Below are positions 23,412-32,623 of a stretch of DNA of 64,000 bases, piece by piece. The stretch's first letter is position 1, and each line of letters opens with the position of its first letter. Source of the DNA: Anaerostipes butyraticus. GTDB lineage: Bacteria > Bacillota > Clostridia > Lachnospirales > Lachnospiraceae. A program made the translations under genes and the position numbers. Where the stretch lies: the NCBI RefSeq assembly GCF_016586355.1, contig NZ_BLYI01000023.1, positions 1 to 64,000 of the forward strand, read 5' to 3'. The notes beneath the pieces were generated by a model. That model made no database searches. It was given only the letters and a program-made list of their open reading frames with translations, and was not told the DNA's origin.

Positions 23412-24752
23412 ATGGATGAGGCACTGATAAAGAAGATACAGCCCCACAGCGCCGAAGCAGAAGAATCCGTGATCGGCGCGATGATCATGGACCGTGACGC
23501 GATTGCAGATGTGATCGATATGATCGATCAGGAAGATTTTTACCAGAAACAGAATGGCATACTGTTTGAGACTATGAAAGAGCTGTACCGGGAAGGAAAA
23601 CCGGTTGATCTGATCACACTTCAGGACAAGCTGAAAGGAAAAGATGTTCCGGAGTCTATGAAGAGTCTGGAATTTGTCCGGGATCTCCTGGAATCAGTTC
23701 CCACGTCTGCCAATGCAAAGCAGTATGCAAGGATTGTCAAGGAAAAAGCGACTCTGAGAAAACTGATCAAAGTCAGTGAAGAAATAACCGCAGAATGTTA
23801 TCTTGGCAAGGATGAGGTTTCAGAAATCCTGGATCATACAGAAAAAAATATCTTTGGTCTTCTGCAGGAAGCCAGCGGCAGAGAGGACTTTGTCCCGATT
23901 GATAAAGTCGTGCTGAATACTCTGGATGCCATTGAGCAGGCTGCCAGTTCAGAAGGAAGAATCACAGGAATTGCAACCGGATTTACGGATCTGGATTATA
24001 AACTGTCGGGTCTCCATCCGTCAGAACTGATTATTGTTGCGGCCCGTCCGGCAATGGGAAAGACTGCATTTGTATTGAATATTGCCCAGAGAGCGGCAGT
24101 AAGAGATCATGTTCCGACAGCTATTTTCAGTCTGGAGATGTCAAAGGAACAGCTGGTGACCCGTATGATGGCGATGGAAGCCATGGTAGATTCACAATCT
24201 ATCCGAACCGGAGATCTTCAGGAAACGGACTGGGAAAAAATCATGGAAAGCGCCGGAACTATAGGAAGAGCCCCGCTGATCATTGACGATACGCCGGGTA
24301 TTACCATCGCTGAACTCCGGTCAAAGTGCAGGAGATATAAGCAGATGCACGGACTGGATCTGATCATTATAGATTATCTTCAGCTGATGTCAGGAGGGCG
24401 CCGGACAGAGTCACGTCAGCAGGAAATCTCTGAGATTTCCCGTTCGCTGAAAGCGCTGGCAAGAGAGATGGATGCCCCGGTTATTGCGTTGTCTCAGCTG
24501 AGCCGAAGGGTAGAGGAGAGAAAGCCTGCGAAACCAATGCTTTCGGATCTGAGAGAATCAGGTTCTATCGAGCAGGATGCCGATGTGGTCATGTTCATTT
24601 ACAGGGATGAGTATTATAATGAAGATTCTGAGAAAAAAGGAATCGCGGAAATTATCGTTGATAAGCAGAGAAATGGTTCTACAGGAAGCGTAGAACTGGT
24701 CTGGCTTGGACAGTATACAAAATTCGGAAACAAAGAAAGGGCGCCGCAGTAA
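23412..24752 (+). CDS. dnaB: Replicative DNA helicase DnaB
   Basis: The hexameric helicase unwinds DNA at the fork. The 446-residue protein has an N-terminal helical domain (PHSAEAEESVIGAMIMD), then the RecA-like ATPase: Walker A AARPAMGKTAFVLN, SLEMSKEQLVTRM, Walker B LIIIDYLQLM, and SQLSRRVEERKPAKPMLSDLRESGSIEQDADVV. Length is normal and no intein is present. Its loader DnaI and DnaD are encoded 8 kb away on the other strand. The stop codon lies in the loop of its terminator hairpin. Confidence 0.97.
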   Translation: MDEALIKKIQPHSAEAEESVIGAMIMDRDAIADVIDMIDQEDFYQKQNGILFETMKELYREGKPVDLITLQDKLKGKDVPESMKSLEFVRDLLESVPTSANAKQYARIVKEKATLRKLIKVSEEITAECYLGKDEVSEILDHTEKNIFGLLQEASGREDFVPIDKVVLNTLDAIEQAASSEGRITGIATGFTDLDYKLSGLHPSELIIVAARPAMGKTAFVLNIAQRAAVRDHVPTAIFSLEMSKEQLVTRMMAMEAMVDSQSIRTGDLQETDWEKIMESAGTIGRAPLIIDDTPGITIAELRSKCRRYKQMHGLDLIIIDYLQLMSGGRRTESRQQEISEISRSLKALAREMDAPVIALSQLSRRVEERKPAKPMLSDLRESGSIEQDADVVMFIYRDEYYNEDSEKKGIAEIIVDKQRNGSTGSVELVWLGQYTKFGNKERAPQ

Positions 24753-24768
24753 GTGACGGCGCCTTTTA
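24740..24768 (+). terminator. Terminator overlapping the dnaB stop codon
   Basis: GGCGCCG (24740-24746) pairs with CGGCGCC (24757-24763), followed by TTTTA. The dnaB stop codon (24750-24752) is in the loop, so translation to the end should weaken the hairpin. Confidence 0.75.
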
Positions 24769-24806
24769 TCACTTCTAAACTACAATTCAATAAAGGAGGC
24801 ATGTCG

Positions 24807-25517
24807 ATGTTGTCATTTCTATATCCGCCAGTCTGCCCTCTGTGTCAGAAAGAAATTTTGGAAAAAGGGCAGAATCTATGTAAAAAATGCAGGGAAAAGG
24901 ATATCTTTCTCCACGAACCCCTTTGCTTCTGCTGTGGAAAACCACTGGATCATAAGGAAGAAGAATATTGTCAGGACTGCAGGAAACATCCTAAGAAATT
25001 CATTCGAAATATAGGACTTTGTGTATATGAAGAGCCGGTTAAAAGCTCTCTGTCTGCGGTAAAATATAAGAATAAACGGGAATACGCCGGATTTTATATT
25101 GAGGAGATGAAACGGCGCAGGGGACGGCAGCTGAAAAGCATCTATCCGGATATCGTAGTCCCGGTTCCTATGCATGCGCGAAAACGCAGGAAAAGAGGGT
25201 TTAACCAGGCAGAGATCTTTGCTGCTGGAATTGCTGAGATTACGGGGTGTCCAATGGAACCCCGGCTTGTAAAGAGAGTTCATGATACAAAACCTCAAAA
25301 AAATCTGAATCCGGAACAGAGAAAGAAAAATCTGAGTCATGCATTCCAGGGAGAAAAAGAAATCTATCACAGGCTGGGGCGTCCCGGCAGGATTCTGATT
25401 GTGGATGATATTTATACAACCGGAGCAACTATGCAGGGAGTTGCGCAGGCGCTGCTCCGGATGGGAGCTAAGGAAATCTATGCCTGCTGTATTGCAGTCG
25501 GCAGAGGGTTTTCATAG
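24807..25517 (+). CDS. ComF family phosphoribosyltransferase-like protein
   Basis: The 236-residue protein starts with a Cys-rich zinc module (CPLCQKEI, CKKC, CFCCGKPL, CQDC over about residues 9-65) and ends in a PRTase fold: VPVPMHARKRRKRGFNQAE and the PRPP loop ILIVDDIYTTGATMQG. ComF/ComFC proteins take part in natural DNA uptake in competent bacteria, but homologues are widespread in non-competent ones and no other com gene is nearby. The start at 24807 lies 7 bp after AGGAGG; the ATG at 24801 is too close to it. Confidence 0.9.
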   Translation: MLSFLYPPVCPLCQKEILEKGQNLCKKCREKDIFLHEPLCFCCGKPLDHKEEEYCQDCRKHPKKFIRNIGLCVYEEPVKSSLSAVKYKNKREYAGFYIEEMKRRRGRQLKSIYPDIVVPVPMHARKRRKRGFNQAEIFAAGIAEITGCPMEPRLVKRVHDTKPQKNLNPEQRKKNLSHAFQGEKEIYHRLGRPGRILIVDDIYTTGATMQGVAQALLRMGAKEIYACCIAVGRGFS

Positions 25518-25534
25518 CGCGGTACAGGTTCTTT

Positions 25535-25543
25535 TGCTATAAT
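25535..25543 (+). promoter_or_regulatory. Probable extended -10 promoter of mutY
   Basis: TGCTATAAT is a perfect extended -10 element 30 bp before the mutY start; the -35 region is poor. Confidence 0.45.
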
Positions 25544-25573
25544 AAGAGCGGATTAAACTGGAAAGGATAAAAG

Positions 25574-26617
25574 ATGGAACAAGAACGTTATGATTTAACA
25601 GGATCTCTGCTTCGCTGGTATGATTACAACAAGAGAATTCTTCCGTGGAGAGAGAATAAAGACCCTTACAGGATCTGGGTTTCGGAAATTATGCTGCAGC
25701 AGACAAGGGTGGAAGCGGTTAAGCCGTATTTTGACCGTTTTATGGAAGCGTTTCCGGAAGTCCAGGATCTGGCAGAGGCAGATGATGAAAGACTTATGAA
25801 GATGTGGGAAGGTCTTGGTTATTATAACAGAGCGAGAAACCTCAAGGCAGCAGCCCGGAAAATCGTGAATGAATATGATGGGAAAATCCCAGGTGATTAT
25901 GACGCACTATTATCGTTAAATGGAATTGGAACTTATACTGCAGGCGCGATCGGATCGATTGCTTTTGACCTTCAGGTGCCGGCAGTGGATGGGAATGTTA
26001 TGAGGGTGCTTTCCAGGCTCTGGGGAGATGATTCTGATATTCTCAAAGAAAAGACAAAAAGAGAGATGGGAAAACGCATTCAGGCATATATTCCGAAAGA
26101 CCGGCCGGGAGATTTTAATCAGGCTTTGATCGAGCTGGGAGCGATTGTGTGCATTCCTAACGGAAAACCTCTCTGTGACCGATGTCCGTGGGATACGGTA
26201 TGCAGAGCATACAGAGAAGACCGGATCGATCAGCTTCCTGTGAAGAAACCAAAGAAGGCACGGAGAAAAGAATATAAAACAGTTTTTCTCCTGGAAACGG
26301 AAAACAGGGTCGCTCTGCATAAAAGAGAGGAAAAAGGTCTGCTGGCCGGATTGTGGGAATTTCCAAATGTTTCAGGCCGCTTGGATATGGAAGAAATAAA
26401 AAGCCAGCTGCGGCAGTGGGGAATAGAGTCGGACGATCTGGAACCGGCGGGAAAGGGAAAACACATTTTCAGCCATGTAGAATGGCATATGAAGGGAGTT
26501 AAAATCAGGCTGAAGGAAGCCGTTTTGTCAGAGCAGTTTCAGTGGATTGACAAAAAAGATCTGGAAAATACCTACGCATTGCCTTCAGCATTTGAAATCT
26601 TTCGAAAAGTATTGTAA
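25574..26617 (+). CDS. mutY: Adenine DNA glycosylase MutY
   Basis: The enzyme removes A mispaired with 8-oxoguanine. The 347-residue protein has the HhH-GPD glycosylase domain with catalytic Glu in SEIMLQQTRVEAV, the hairpin LLSLNGIGTYTAGAIGS with Asp in VPAVDGNVMRVLSR, the 4Fe-4S ligands CIPNGKPLCDRCPWDTVC, and a C-terminal Nudix-like 8-oxoG recognition domain (ETENRVALHKREEKGLLAGLWEFP). Length is normal. It lies between the ComF-like gene and an ABC transporter operon, apparently as a single gene. Confidence 0.96.
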   Translation: MEQERYDLTGSLLRWYDYNKRILPWRENKDPYRIWVSEIMLQQTRVEAVKPYFDRFMEAFPEVQDLAEADDERLMKMWEGLGYYNRARNLKAAARKIVNEYDGKIPGDYDALLSLNGIGTYTAGAIGSIAFDLQVPAVDGNVMRVLSRLWGDDSDILKEKTKREMGKRIQAYIPKDRPGDFNQALIELGAIVCIPNGKPLCDRCPWDTVCRAYREDRIDQLPVKKPKKARRKEYKTVFLLETENRVALHKREEKGLLAGLWEFPNVSGRLDMEEIKSQLRQWGIESDDLEPAGKGKHIFSHVEWHMKGVKIRLKEAVLSEQFQWIDKKDLENTYALPSAFEIFRKVL

Positions 26618-26683
26618 AATATTGAAATATACTATACATTGATGAAGAAAATGTATGGAAAAAGAAAAAAAGGAGAGAAACAT

Positions 26684-27502
26684 ATGAAAAGAGTATTGGC
26701 AGTGGTACTTTGCCTGACAGCGTGTTTGGGATTATTTGCAGGCTGCGGTTCCAAGAAAGACAGCGGTGATTCCAAGACGATTGTGATCGGAGCAAGTCCT
26801 TCGCCTCACGCGGATATTCTCAAAGCAGCAGAGGGAGAACTGGAGAAAGAGGGATATAAGCTGGAGATTAAGGAGTATTCTGATTACGTACAGCCAAACA
26901 CAGCGCTGGATGCAGGGGATCTGGATGCAAACTACTTCCAGCATGAGACATATCTTAAGAACTTTAATGAAGAAAAAGGTACAAACCTTGTATCTGCGGC
27001 AATGATTCATTATGAGCCATTTGGAATTTTCCCGGGAAAGACAAAATCCCTGAAGAATCTGAAAAATGGAGCCACAGTGGCAGTGCCGAACGATACGACC
27101 AATGAAGCGAGAGCCCTTTTGCTTCTTCAGTCTGAAGGACTGATCACGCTGAAAGAAGATGCGGGGCTGACTGCTACAAAGAAGGATATCGTGAAGAATC
27201 CGAAAAATCTGGAGATTGAAGAAATTGAAGCCGCTCAGCTTCCTCGTTCAATTAAAGATGTGGATCTTGCGGTCATCAATGGAAATTACGCAATCGAAGC
27301 AGGGCTGAAAGTAAATGAAGACGCCCTTGCTGTGGAAGATGAGGATTCTGTTGGTGCCAAGACCTATGGAAATGTAATCGCGGTCCGCAAAGGAGATGAG
27401 AAAAAAGAATCAATTAAGGCTTTGATCAAAGCTTTGGAAAGCGACACAGTAAGAGATTATATCAACGACAAATACGACGGAGCAGTCGTACCATTATTTT
27501 AA
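26684..27502 (+). CDS. NlpA/MetQ family substrate-binding lipoprotein
   Basis: The 272-residue lipoprotein has a signal peptide with lipobox LFAGC (Cys 21) and the NlpA/MetQ core: IVIGASPSPHADILK, EYSDYVQPNTALDAGDLDANYFQHETYL, and LPRSIKDVDLAVINGNYA. The family binds methionine, often for MetNI, but no metN/metI is adjacent. Instead a polar-amino-acid type transporter with its own binding protein follows 15 bp downstream. The start at 26684 follows AAAGGAG; an ATG at 26639 lacks a ribosome site. No SAM or T-box leader is visible upstream. Confidence 0.88.
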   Translation: MKRVLAVVLCLTACLGLFAGCGSKKDSGDSKTIVIGASPSPHADILKAAEGELEKEGYKLEIKEYSDYVQPNTALDAGDLDANYFQHETYLKNFNEEKGTNLVSAAMIHYEPFGIFPGKTKSLKNLKNGATVAVPNDTTNEARALLLLQSEGLITLKEDAGLTATKKDIVKNPKNLEIEEIEAAQLPRSIKDVDLAVINGNYAIEAGLKVNEDALAVEDEDSVGAKTYGNVIAVRKGDEKKESIKALIKALESDTVRDYINDKYDGAVVPLF

Positions 27503-27517
27503 AAAGGAGAAAAAGTC

Positions 27518-28279
27518 ATGAAAAAGTTTTTAACAGTTGCCCTGGCAGGCGTTTTAGCAGCATCTATGTTATTTACCGGATGCGGTAAAAAGGAAACAGC
27601 AGACGGAGGAGAGATCCCGGATACGATCGTAGTAGGAACCAATGCTGAGTTCCCTCCGTTTGAGTATGTAAATGATGACGGAGATGTTGATGGATTCGAT
27701 ATGGCCGTTATGAAAGAAGTTGGAAAGAAGATCGGATCTGATGTAGAAATCAAAAATATGGAATTCAAATCTCTGATCGGTTCCATGGAATCAGGCAATC
27801 TTGATGTTATTGCAGCAGGAATGACAGTAACAAAAGAAAGAGAAAGACAGGTGGATTTCACAGATTCCTACTACACAGCAAAACAGTATGTAATCCAGAA
27901 AGAGGGCGGAAGCATCAAATCAGCAGATGATCTGGAAGGATTAACGATCGCTGTTCAGGAAGGAACAACAGGAGATCTTCTTGCGACAGATGAAATCAAA
28001 GATTCCAACGTAAAGAGATTTAAAAAAGGTGTGGATGCCGTAATGGATCTGAAAAAAGGCGGATCTGACGTAGTGATCATCGATGCAAACCCTGCACAGG
28101 AATTTGTAAAGGCAAACAAAGGTCTTGAATTGGTAAAAGACTTATTTGATGATGAATCATATGCATTTGCAGTACAGAAAGGCAACACAAAATTAAAAGA
28201 CGCAATCAATGACGCGTTAAAAGAAATGAAAGATGATGGAACTTTTGACAAGTTAGTAAAAGAGTACATTGGACAGTAA
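27518..28279 (+). CDS. Polar amino acid ABC transporter substrate-binding lipoprotein
   Basis: The 253-residue protein has a lipobox LFTGC (Cys 22) and the SBP family 3 fold: VVGTNAEFPPFEYVNDDGDVDGFDMAVMKEVG, LIGSMESGNLDVIAAGMTVTKERERQVDFTDSYY, LTIAVQEGTTGDLLATDEI and the C-terminal DAINDALKEMKDDGTFDKLVKEYIG. It delivers an amino acid such as Gln, Arg, Lys or Cys/cystine to the permease encoded next; the ligand cannot be told from motifs. AAAAAGGAG precedes the ATG. Confidence 0.92.
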   Translation: MKKFLTVALAGVLAASMLFTGCGKKETADGGEIPDTIVVGTNAEFPPFEYVNDDGDVDGFDMAVMKEVGKKIGSDVEIKNMEFKSLIGSMESGNLDVIAAGMTVTKERERQVDFTDSYYTAKQYVIQKEGGSIKSADDLEGLTIAVQEGTTGDLLATDEIKDSNVKRFKKGVDAVMDLKKGGSDVVIIDANPAQEFVKANKGLELVKDLFDDESYAFAVQKGNTKLKDAINDALKEMKDDGTFDKLVKEYIGQ

Positions 28280-28301
28280 TTATTAAGAAAGGCTTTTTAA
28301 A

Positions 28302-28988
28302 ATGGAGCAGTTACAATCAGATATTTATCAGGTATTTATAGAAGCAGATCGTTATAAAATGTTTTTGGACGGTCTGAAGGTTACCATCGGCGTATCCATT
28401 GCCGCCGTTTTGCTGGGAATTCTTCTGGGCATGGTTTTGGCATTGATGAAGATGACGGAGGTAAGAAAAGGGAAAAAGACAATATTTTCAGTGGTTGCCA
28501 ATATTTATATTGACATTATCCGCGGAACACCTACCGTTGTACAGTTATTGATTATTTATTTTCTGGTTTTCCAGACACAGATGGGAATGGTTGCGGGAAT
28601 CGTAACATTCGGTATCAACAGTTCTGCATATGTGGCAGAAATCATACGTGCGGGAATCATGGCAGTGGATAAAGGACAGATGGAAGCAGGGCGTTCTCTT
28701 GGTCTTTCTTATACGGAGACAATGAGATATATCATTCTTCCGCAGGCGGTAAAAAATATCCTGCCTGCTCTGGGAAATGAATTTATCGTATTGATCAAAG
28801 AAACGGCGATCCTCGGATACGTTGCGATCCAGGATCTGACAAAGGCATCTGATTTTATTGTTTCCAGAACTTATATCATGTTTGTGCCTTTGATCGGATG
28901 TGCGTTGATTTACTATGTGTTGGTAAAGATACTGACCATTGGGCTGAATGCATTTGAAAGGAGACTCAGACAAAGTGATATACGTTAA
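28302..28988 (+). CDS. Polar amino acid ABC transporter permease
   Basis: The 228-residue protein has about five membrane helices and the His/Glu/Gln/Met-type permease signatures: [19 protein letters not shown] near the middle and the EAA loop [34 protein letters not shown], the contact site for the ATPase. It overlaps the ATPase gene by 14 bp, indicating coupled translation. One permease gene only, so it presumably works as a homodimer. Confidence 0.93.
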   Translation: MEQLQSDIYQVFIEADRYKMFLDGLKVTIGVSIAAVLLGILLGMVLALMKMTEVRKGKKTIFSVVANIYIDIIRGTPTVVQLLIIYFLVFQTQMGMVAGIVTFGINSSAYVAEIIRAGIMAVDKGQMEAGRSLGLSYTETMRYIILPQAVKNILPALGNEFIVLIKETAILGYVAIQDLTKASDFIVSRTYIMFVPLIGCALIYYVLVKILTIGLNAFERRLRQSDIR

Positions 28989-29697
28989 AGATTTACATAA
29001 ATATTTTGGAAAGCTGGAAGTATTAAAAGGAATTGACTGCCACATTGGCAAGGGAGAATGTGTCTGCGTTATCGGTGCGTCCGGGTCAGGAAAGAGTACA
29101 TTTCTCAGATGTCTGAATCTTCTGGAAACACCGACCAAAGGAGAAATCATCATTGGAGGAACCAATCTGATGGACAAGAATCTGGATGTGGACGACCTGA
29201 GAAAGAGAGTTGGAATGGTATTCCAGCATTTTAATCTGTTTCCGCATCTGACGATTCTGGAAAATGTGACGCTGGCTCCGATTCGTCATAAAATGTACAG
29301 CGAAAAAGAAGCCAGGGAAAAAGCCATGGAACTTTTGAATCGGGTTGGTGTCGGTGATAAGGCGGATAATTATCCGGCACAGCTGTCCGGAGGACAAAAA
29401 CAGCGTGTGGCGATTGCCAGATCTCTGGCACTTTCACCGGAAGTTATGCTGTTTGATGAGCCAACATCCGCACTGGATCCGGAGATGGTTGGAGAAGTAC
29501 TGGAAGTTATGAAACAGCTGGCACAGGAAGGTATGACGATGGTAGTTGTCACCCATGAGATGGGATTTGCCAAAGAAGTGGCAGACCGTGTCTTGTTCAT
29601 GGATGGAGGAGTTATTTTGGAAGAAGGAACTCCGGAACAGATCTTTGATCATCCGAAAGAAGACAGGACGAAAGAGTTTTTAAGCAAGGTATTATAA
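28975..29697 (+). CDS. Polar amino acid ABC transporter ATP-binding protein
   Basis: The 240-residue ATPase has Walker [15 protein letters not shown]-loop [12 protein letters not shown], signature [16 protein letters not shown], Walker [21 protein letters not shown] and the switch His in [10 protein letters not shown]. It is GlnQ-like. GTG at 28975, 11 bp after AAAGGAG, is preferred; the ATG at 28948 would precede that site and add nine residues unlike the family start. The operon ends at a strong terminator. Confidence 0.93.
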   Translation: MIYVKDLHKYFGKLEVLKGIDCHIGKGECVCVIGASGSGKSTFLRCLNLLETPTKGEIIIGGTNLMDKNLDVDDLRKRVGMVFQHFNLFPHLTILENVTLAPIRHKMYSEKEAREKAMELLNRVGVGDKADNYPAQLSGGQKQRVAIARSLALSPEVMLFDEPTSALDPEMVGEVLEVMKQLAQEGMTMVVVTHEMGFAKEVADRVLFMDGGVILEEGTPEQIFDHPKEDRTKEFLSKVL

Positions 29698-29707
29698 AAG
29701 AAGATTA

Positions 29708-29737
29708 AAAAGCAGCTGCGGCGGCAGCTGCTTTTTT
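29708..29737 (+). terminator. Terminator of the amino acid transporter operon
   Basis: AAAAGCAGCTGC pairs with GCAGCTGCTTTT around GGCG, ending in six Ts; also works in reverse for the VanZ-like gene, whose stop lies about 110 bp away. Confidence 0.93.
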
Positions 29738-29849
29738 GATGGGAAAATTCAGTGAAAATAAAAAAGAAAGAGAGATATAATATTTGATCTGTCTGCCGGA
29801 CAAGGGGCGTATTAAAGCGGCATCCTCCCTTTTTGTGTACTTTTATGCA

Positions 29850-31109
29850 TCAATGAAAAATCTGAATGATGATTTTCTTTCCGTAAAAGATCTGGTCTTT
29901 GTAAGTCCCTTCAATGGTCACGAAGGAATCTTTTTTCAAATCCCGGATGCTTCCTTTCTGATCCTTATAGCTGCTTCCATTTCCATATACATTCCGGATT
30001 GTGACAGGAATGTTATCTTTATATTTCATCGGAATATAAAGTTTTGTACTGGTAGAAACAGAACCGCCGTCTTTTAATTCATAGGAATCGATTTTATTGA
30101 TCGTACACTGGCCGTCTCCGGTTTTGCTGACATATCCGGTCAGCATATGAGGGTCATCGGAGCCAAAGCTGATATTGCCTTCGGATTGGTCTTCGTCCAG
30201 ATCTGACAGGACGATCACATCGGCTGTGCCGCTGGAAGTTTTAGAATACCAGATCGTGGCCATAGAATGCTTTTTTATGGAAGACAGCTGGGAGGCGCTG
30301 CAGAGTTTATAGGTTTTTGTCACATGGTTTGGGTTTAATCTGCCATAAGACAGCTCCAGGAAGTAGATGACGGTATCTTTTCCAATGGCAAAATCTGTCT
30401 GCTGCGCATAAGTGTCATCGACAGAATTCTGTACGGTGATTTTTTTATGATTTCCAGAGATAAAATATCCGTTGTAATCTGGCTGACGATCCGGCACTTT
30501 TTCACCGCCAACAGTTTCTTCCTGATAACTGGCAAGTCCCAGCCGGTTTCCGAATTCGAAATATCCTACGGCAGATGCTCCCAGGAAGGCAAACAGAGCC
30601 AGAAGAATGCTGACTTTGTATATGCCGGAAGGTCTTTGGGAAAAGATCCTGGAGATAATCCGGAAACAGACGACACCGAGAAAAGCTCCAATGATATTTA
30701 AGATGACATCGTCTATATCGGCGCTTCCAAGGTAAAAACGGTACTGAAGGATCTCAAATACAAGGCTTATGGCAGCGGCAGACAGCAGGATCACCGGAAC
30801 GGCATGTTTCTTCTTCCAAAGAAGATACAGAAGATAGCCGTACGGCAGAAAAATAAGAGCGTTGCCGGCGATATTGGACACTGCCCATAGAAAGTTTCCG
30901 GATGACATCATGGAAGCAAACGTCCGAAACGTTTGAAAAGGTACAAGGTTCAGAGAACGAAAGCCCTGGTATCCGGCGGAAAAATGTTCCGGCAGAGAGG
31001 CAAGGGAAACATTTCTTAATAAAACAATTTTGATCAGGATTGCCATATAAAAAAGGAACATAAGAAAGAAAAATAATCGAAAACGTTCCTGGCTCATTTT
31101 TTTCTTCAT
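29850..31109 (-). CDS. VanZ-like membrane protein with large extracytoplasmic C-terminal domain
   Basis: The N-terminal ~175 residues form a VanZ-like domain with about five helices and the conserved FVPFQTF-type segment LNLVPFQTF, NIAGNALIFLPYGYLLYLL, and EILQYRFYLGSADIDDVILNIIGAFLG. VanZ members can lower sensitivity to glycopeptides or lipoglycopeptides. A further helix (about 170-190) leads to a ~230-residue beta-rich domain predicted outside the cell (NGYFISGNHKKITVQ, VIYFLELSYGRLNPNH, GDGQCTINKIDSYELKDGG) that is not part of the family core and not recognised. AAAGGAG precedes the ATG. It follows the AgrC/AgrA-like pair on the same strand and is likely in the same operon. Confidence 0.85.
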   Translation of the reverse strand: MKKKMSQERFRLFFFLMFLFYMAILIKIVLLRNVSLASLPEHFSAGYQGFRSLNLVPFQTFRTFASMMSSGNFLWAVSNIAGNALIFLPYGYLLYLLWKKKHAVPVILLSAAAISLVFEILQYRFYLGSADIDDVILNIIGAFLGVVCFRIISRIFSQRPSGIYKVSILLALFAFLGASAVGYFEFGNRLGLASYQEETVGGEKVPDRQPDYNGYFISGNHKKITVQNSVDDTYAQQTDFAIGKDTVIYFLELSYGRLNPNHVTKTYKLCSASQLSSIKKHSMATIWYSKTSSGTADVIVLSDLDEDQSEGNISFGSDDPHMLTGYVSKTGDGQCTINKIDSYELKDGGSVSTSTKLYIPMKYKDNIPVTIRNVYGNGSSYKDQKGSIRDLKKDSFVTIEGTYKDQIFYGKKIIIQIFH

Positions 31110-31131
31110 AATAAACTCCTTTGCGTTTGAT

Positions 31132-31151
31132 AGGGAGATCAGGCAAAAGAA
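31132..31151 (+). repeat. Left copy of a perfect 20-bp inverted repeat
   Basis: AGGGAGATCAGGCAAAAGAA lies between vanZ-like and the histidine kinase gene, on the forward strand. Its exact reverse complement is at 33375-33394, upstream of the response regulator. The two bracket the two-component genes. Confidence 0.85.
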
Positions 31152-31156
31152 GCAGA

Positions 31157-32623
31157 TTAGAAGCCCTGGATCAAAAGACTTTGAACAAAGGTATTGCCTC
31201 TGGTATAGGTGTTTAAAATAATATTGGGATATCTTTTTAAAATGCGGTCTGCAATGAGCAGGCCGTTTCCCCTTCCAAGTCCTTTATCGGAAAGTCCGGC
31301 AATGACTTCTTTCTGAGGCCGGATGGAATTTTCAATGCGTATTTCACAGGCATTTTCCTGTCCGGTCATAAGGAGCTGGATTTCTTTTTCTGCCGTATGG
31401 ACTGCTTCTTCCTTGGCGTTGTCCAGAAAGATTCCAAGAATCCGGATGAAATCGAGAAAATCAATTTCATCAGAAAACAGATGCCAGGGAATCGCATGCC
31501 GGCAGATAAAGCGGATCTGACACTGACTATGTGAGGCCGATGTGAATTTATAATATAAAAATGCCTTGAGTTGTTCATCTTCGATCGGCTGCAGAGAAGC
31601 ATACAGATCATTTTTCTTTAACTCTTCCTGAAAATAAGGATTTACGGCAGTGTGAAAATACTCTTTCAATTTAGAATCTCCACTTTCTTCAATCATATGA
31701 CTCAGAGTGAAGAGGATATTTTTCATATCATGTTTCAGACCTCTGACTTCTGAGAGATTTTTTTCCAGATCACTGTTGTACAAAGTTAAATTTTCTTCAT
31801 GTCTCCGCCTGGCGTTGATAGAAAAACGATATTTTGAAAATTTAAGCAGGATTACAAGAATCAAAAGCTGGATAAAAATAATGCCTGTCGAAAACAGTGT
31901 CGTAAGGATAGAAATTCTTTCATAAAGCAGCTGATACAAATATTCTGTATTAGTCTGGCCGGCGGCAGCGGGAATCTGTAAAAGCAGATATTCAAAAATA
32001 AATCCGATGATAAAAATAATCAGAGAACTGATCAGAAAATTTCTGGCAATCTGGGGATAGGAAAATTCCAGCTGTGATATCTTAAAAAGAATATTCTGGA
32101 AAAAATGCCGGACCAGTACGATCAGCAGAAAATCAATTAAAAGGACACCTGCGGATAACAGCAGAAAAAAGATGATCTTGATCAGCGATGCATTGGGAAG
32201 ATCATTAGTCGTCTGATAATACAGCTGCTGGAATCCCTGGTAGATATAATTTAAAAAGATCTGATTGATCAAAAACAGGATAAATGCCAGCCAGGTGTAT
32301 AAAACTTTGCCGCTCTGCAGTTCGCGTCTTAAAGCGCTGACTCCGAAAAAGACAAAAAATATGAAAAAAATGGAGGCATTGATGATAACGAATGACTGGG
32401 TAATTGCGGTAAATGTTCCTGAAAACAGCAGAAGGTAATCAGGAAATTTCAAATCCAGGAGATTCAGGATACGAATCGCAGATACCCCGGTGAATGCAAT
32501 CACAAAATTTTCCATAAATGTAGTGCCTGTCATCTTAAGAAAAGGAGACAGCAGACTGACGCCGGTGCACAAAATAGAAAATACAAAATAAATCCAAGAA
32601 TATTTACTGGTTGTTGTTTCCAT
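31157..32623 (-). CDS. AgrC-like sensor histidine kinase (GHKL type)
   Basis: The 488-residue kinase has six or seven hydrophobic helices over the first ~270 residues (for example NFVIAFTGVSAIRIL, SFVIINASIFFIFFVFFG, IIFFLLLSAGVLLIDFLLIVLV, IFIIGFIFEYLLL), a coiled coil, the phospho-acceptor His in VRGLKHDMKNILFTLSH, an N-box FLDNAKEEAV and a GHKL ATP lid GLGRGNGLLIADRIL. This is the AgrC/ComD/FasB class, which senses peptides. No agrB protease or agrD peptide gene is adjacent, so the signal may come from elsewhere. It overlaps the regulator gene by 20 bp; AAAGGGG precedes its ATG. Confidence 0.9.
   Translation of the reverse strand: METTTSKYSWIYFVFSILCTGVSLLSPFLKMTGTTFMENFVIAFTGVSAIRILNLLDLKFPDYLLLFSGTFTAITQSFVIINASIFFIFFVFFGVSALRRELQSGKVLYTWLAFILFLINQIFLNYIYQGFQQLYYQTTNDLPNASLIKIIFFLLLSAGVLLIDFLLIVLVRHFFQNILFKISQLEFSYPQIARNFLISSLIIFIIGFIFEYLLLQIPAAAGQTNTEYLYQLLYERISILTTLFSTGIIFIQLLILVILLKFSKYRFSINARRRHEENLTLYNSDLEKNLSEVRGLKHDMKNILFTLSHMIEESGDSKLKEYFHTAVNPYFQEELKKNDLYASLQPIEDEQLKAFLYYKFTSASHSQCQIRFICRHAIPWHLFSDEIDFLDFIRILGIFLDNAKEEAVHTAEKEIQLLMTGQENACEIRIENSIRPQKEVIAGLSDKGLGRGNGLLIADRILKRYPNIILNTYTRGNTFVQSLLIQGF

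Noticed and set aside
26618-26683. SAM or T-box riboswitch before the NlpA/MetQ gene
   Set aside because: Only 66 bp is available between genes and no conserved stem or terminator is present.
29784-30077. 97-codon forward frame
   Set aside because: Mostly antisense to the VanZ-like gene end; no ribosome site.
31110-31156. AgrD-like signal peptide gene between kinase and vanZ
   Set aside because: The gap is only 47 bp and contains no frame with a Cys-containing peptide; none was seen upstream of the regulator either.
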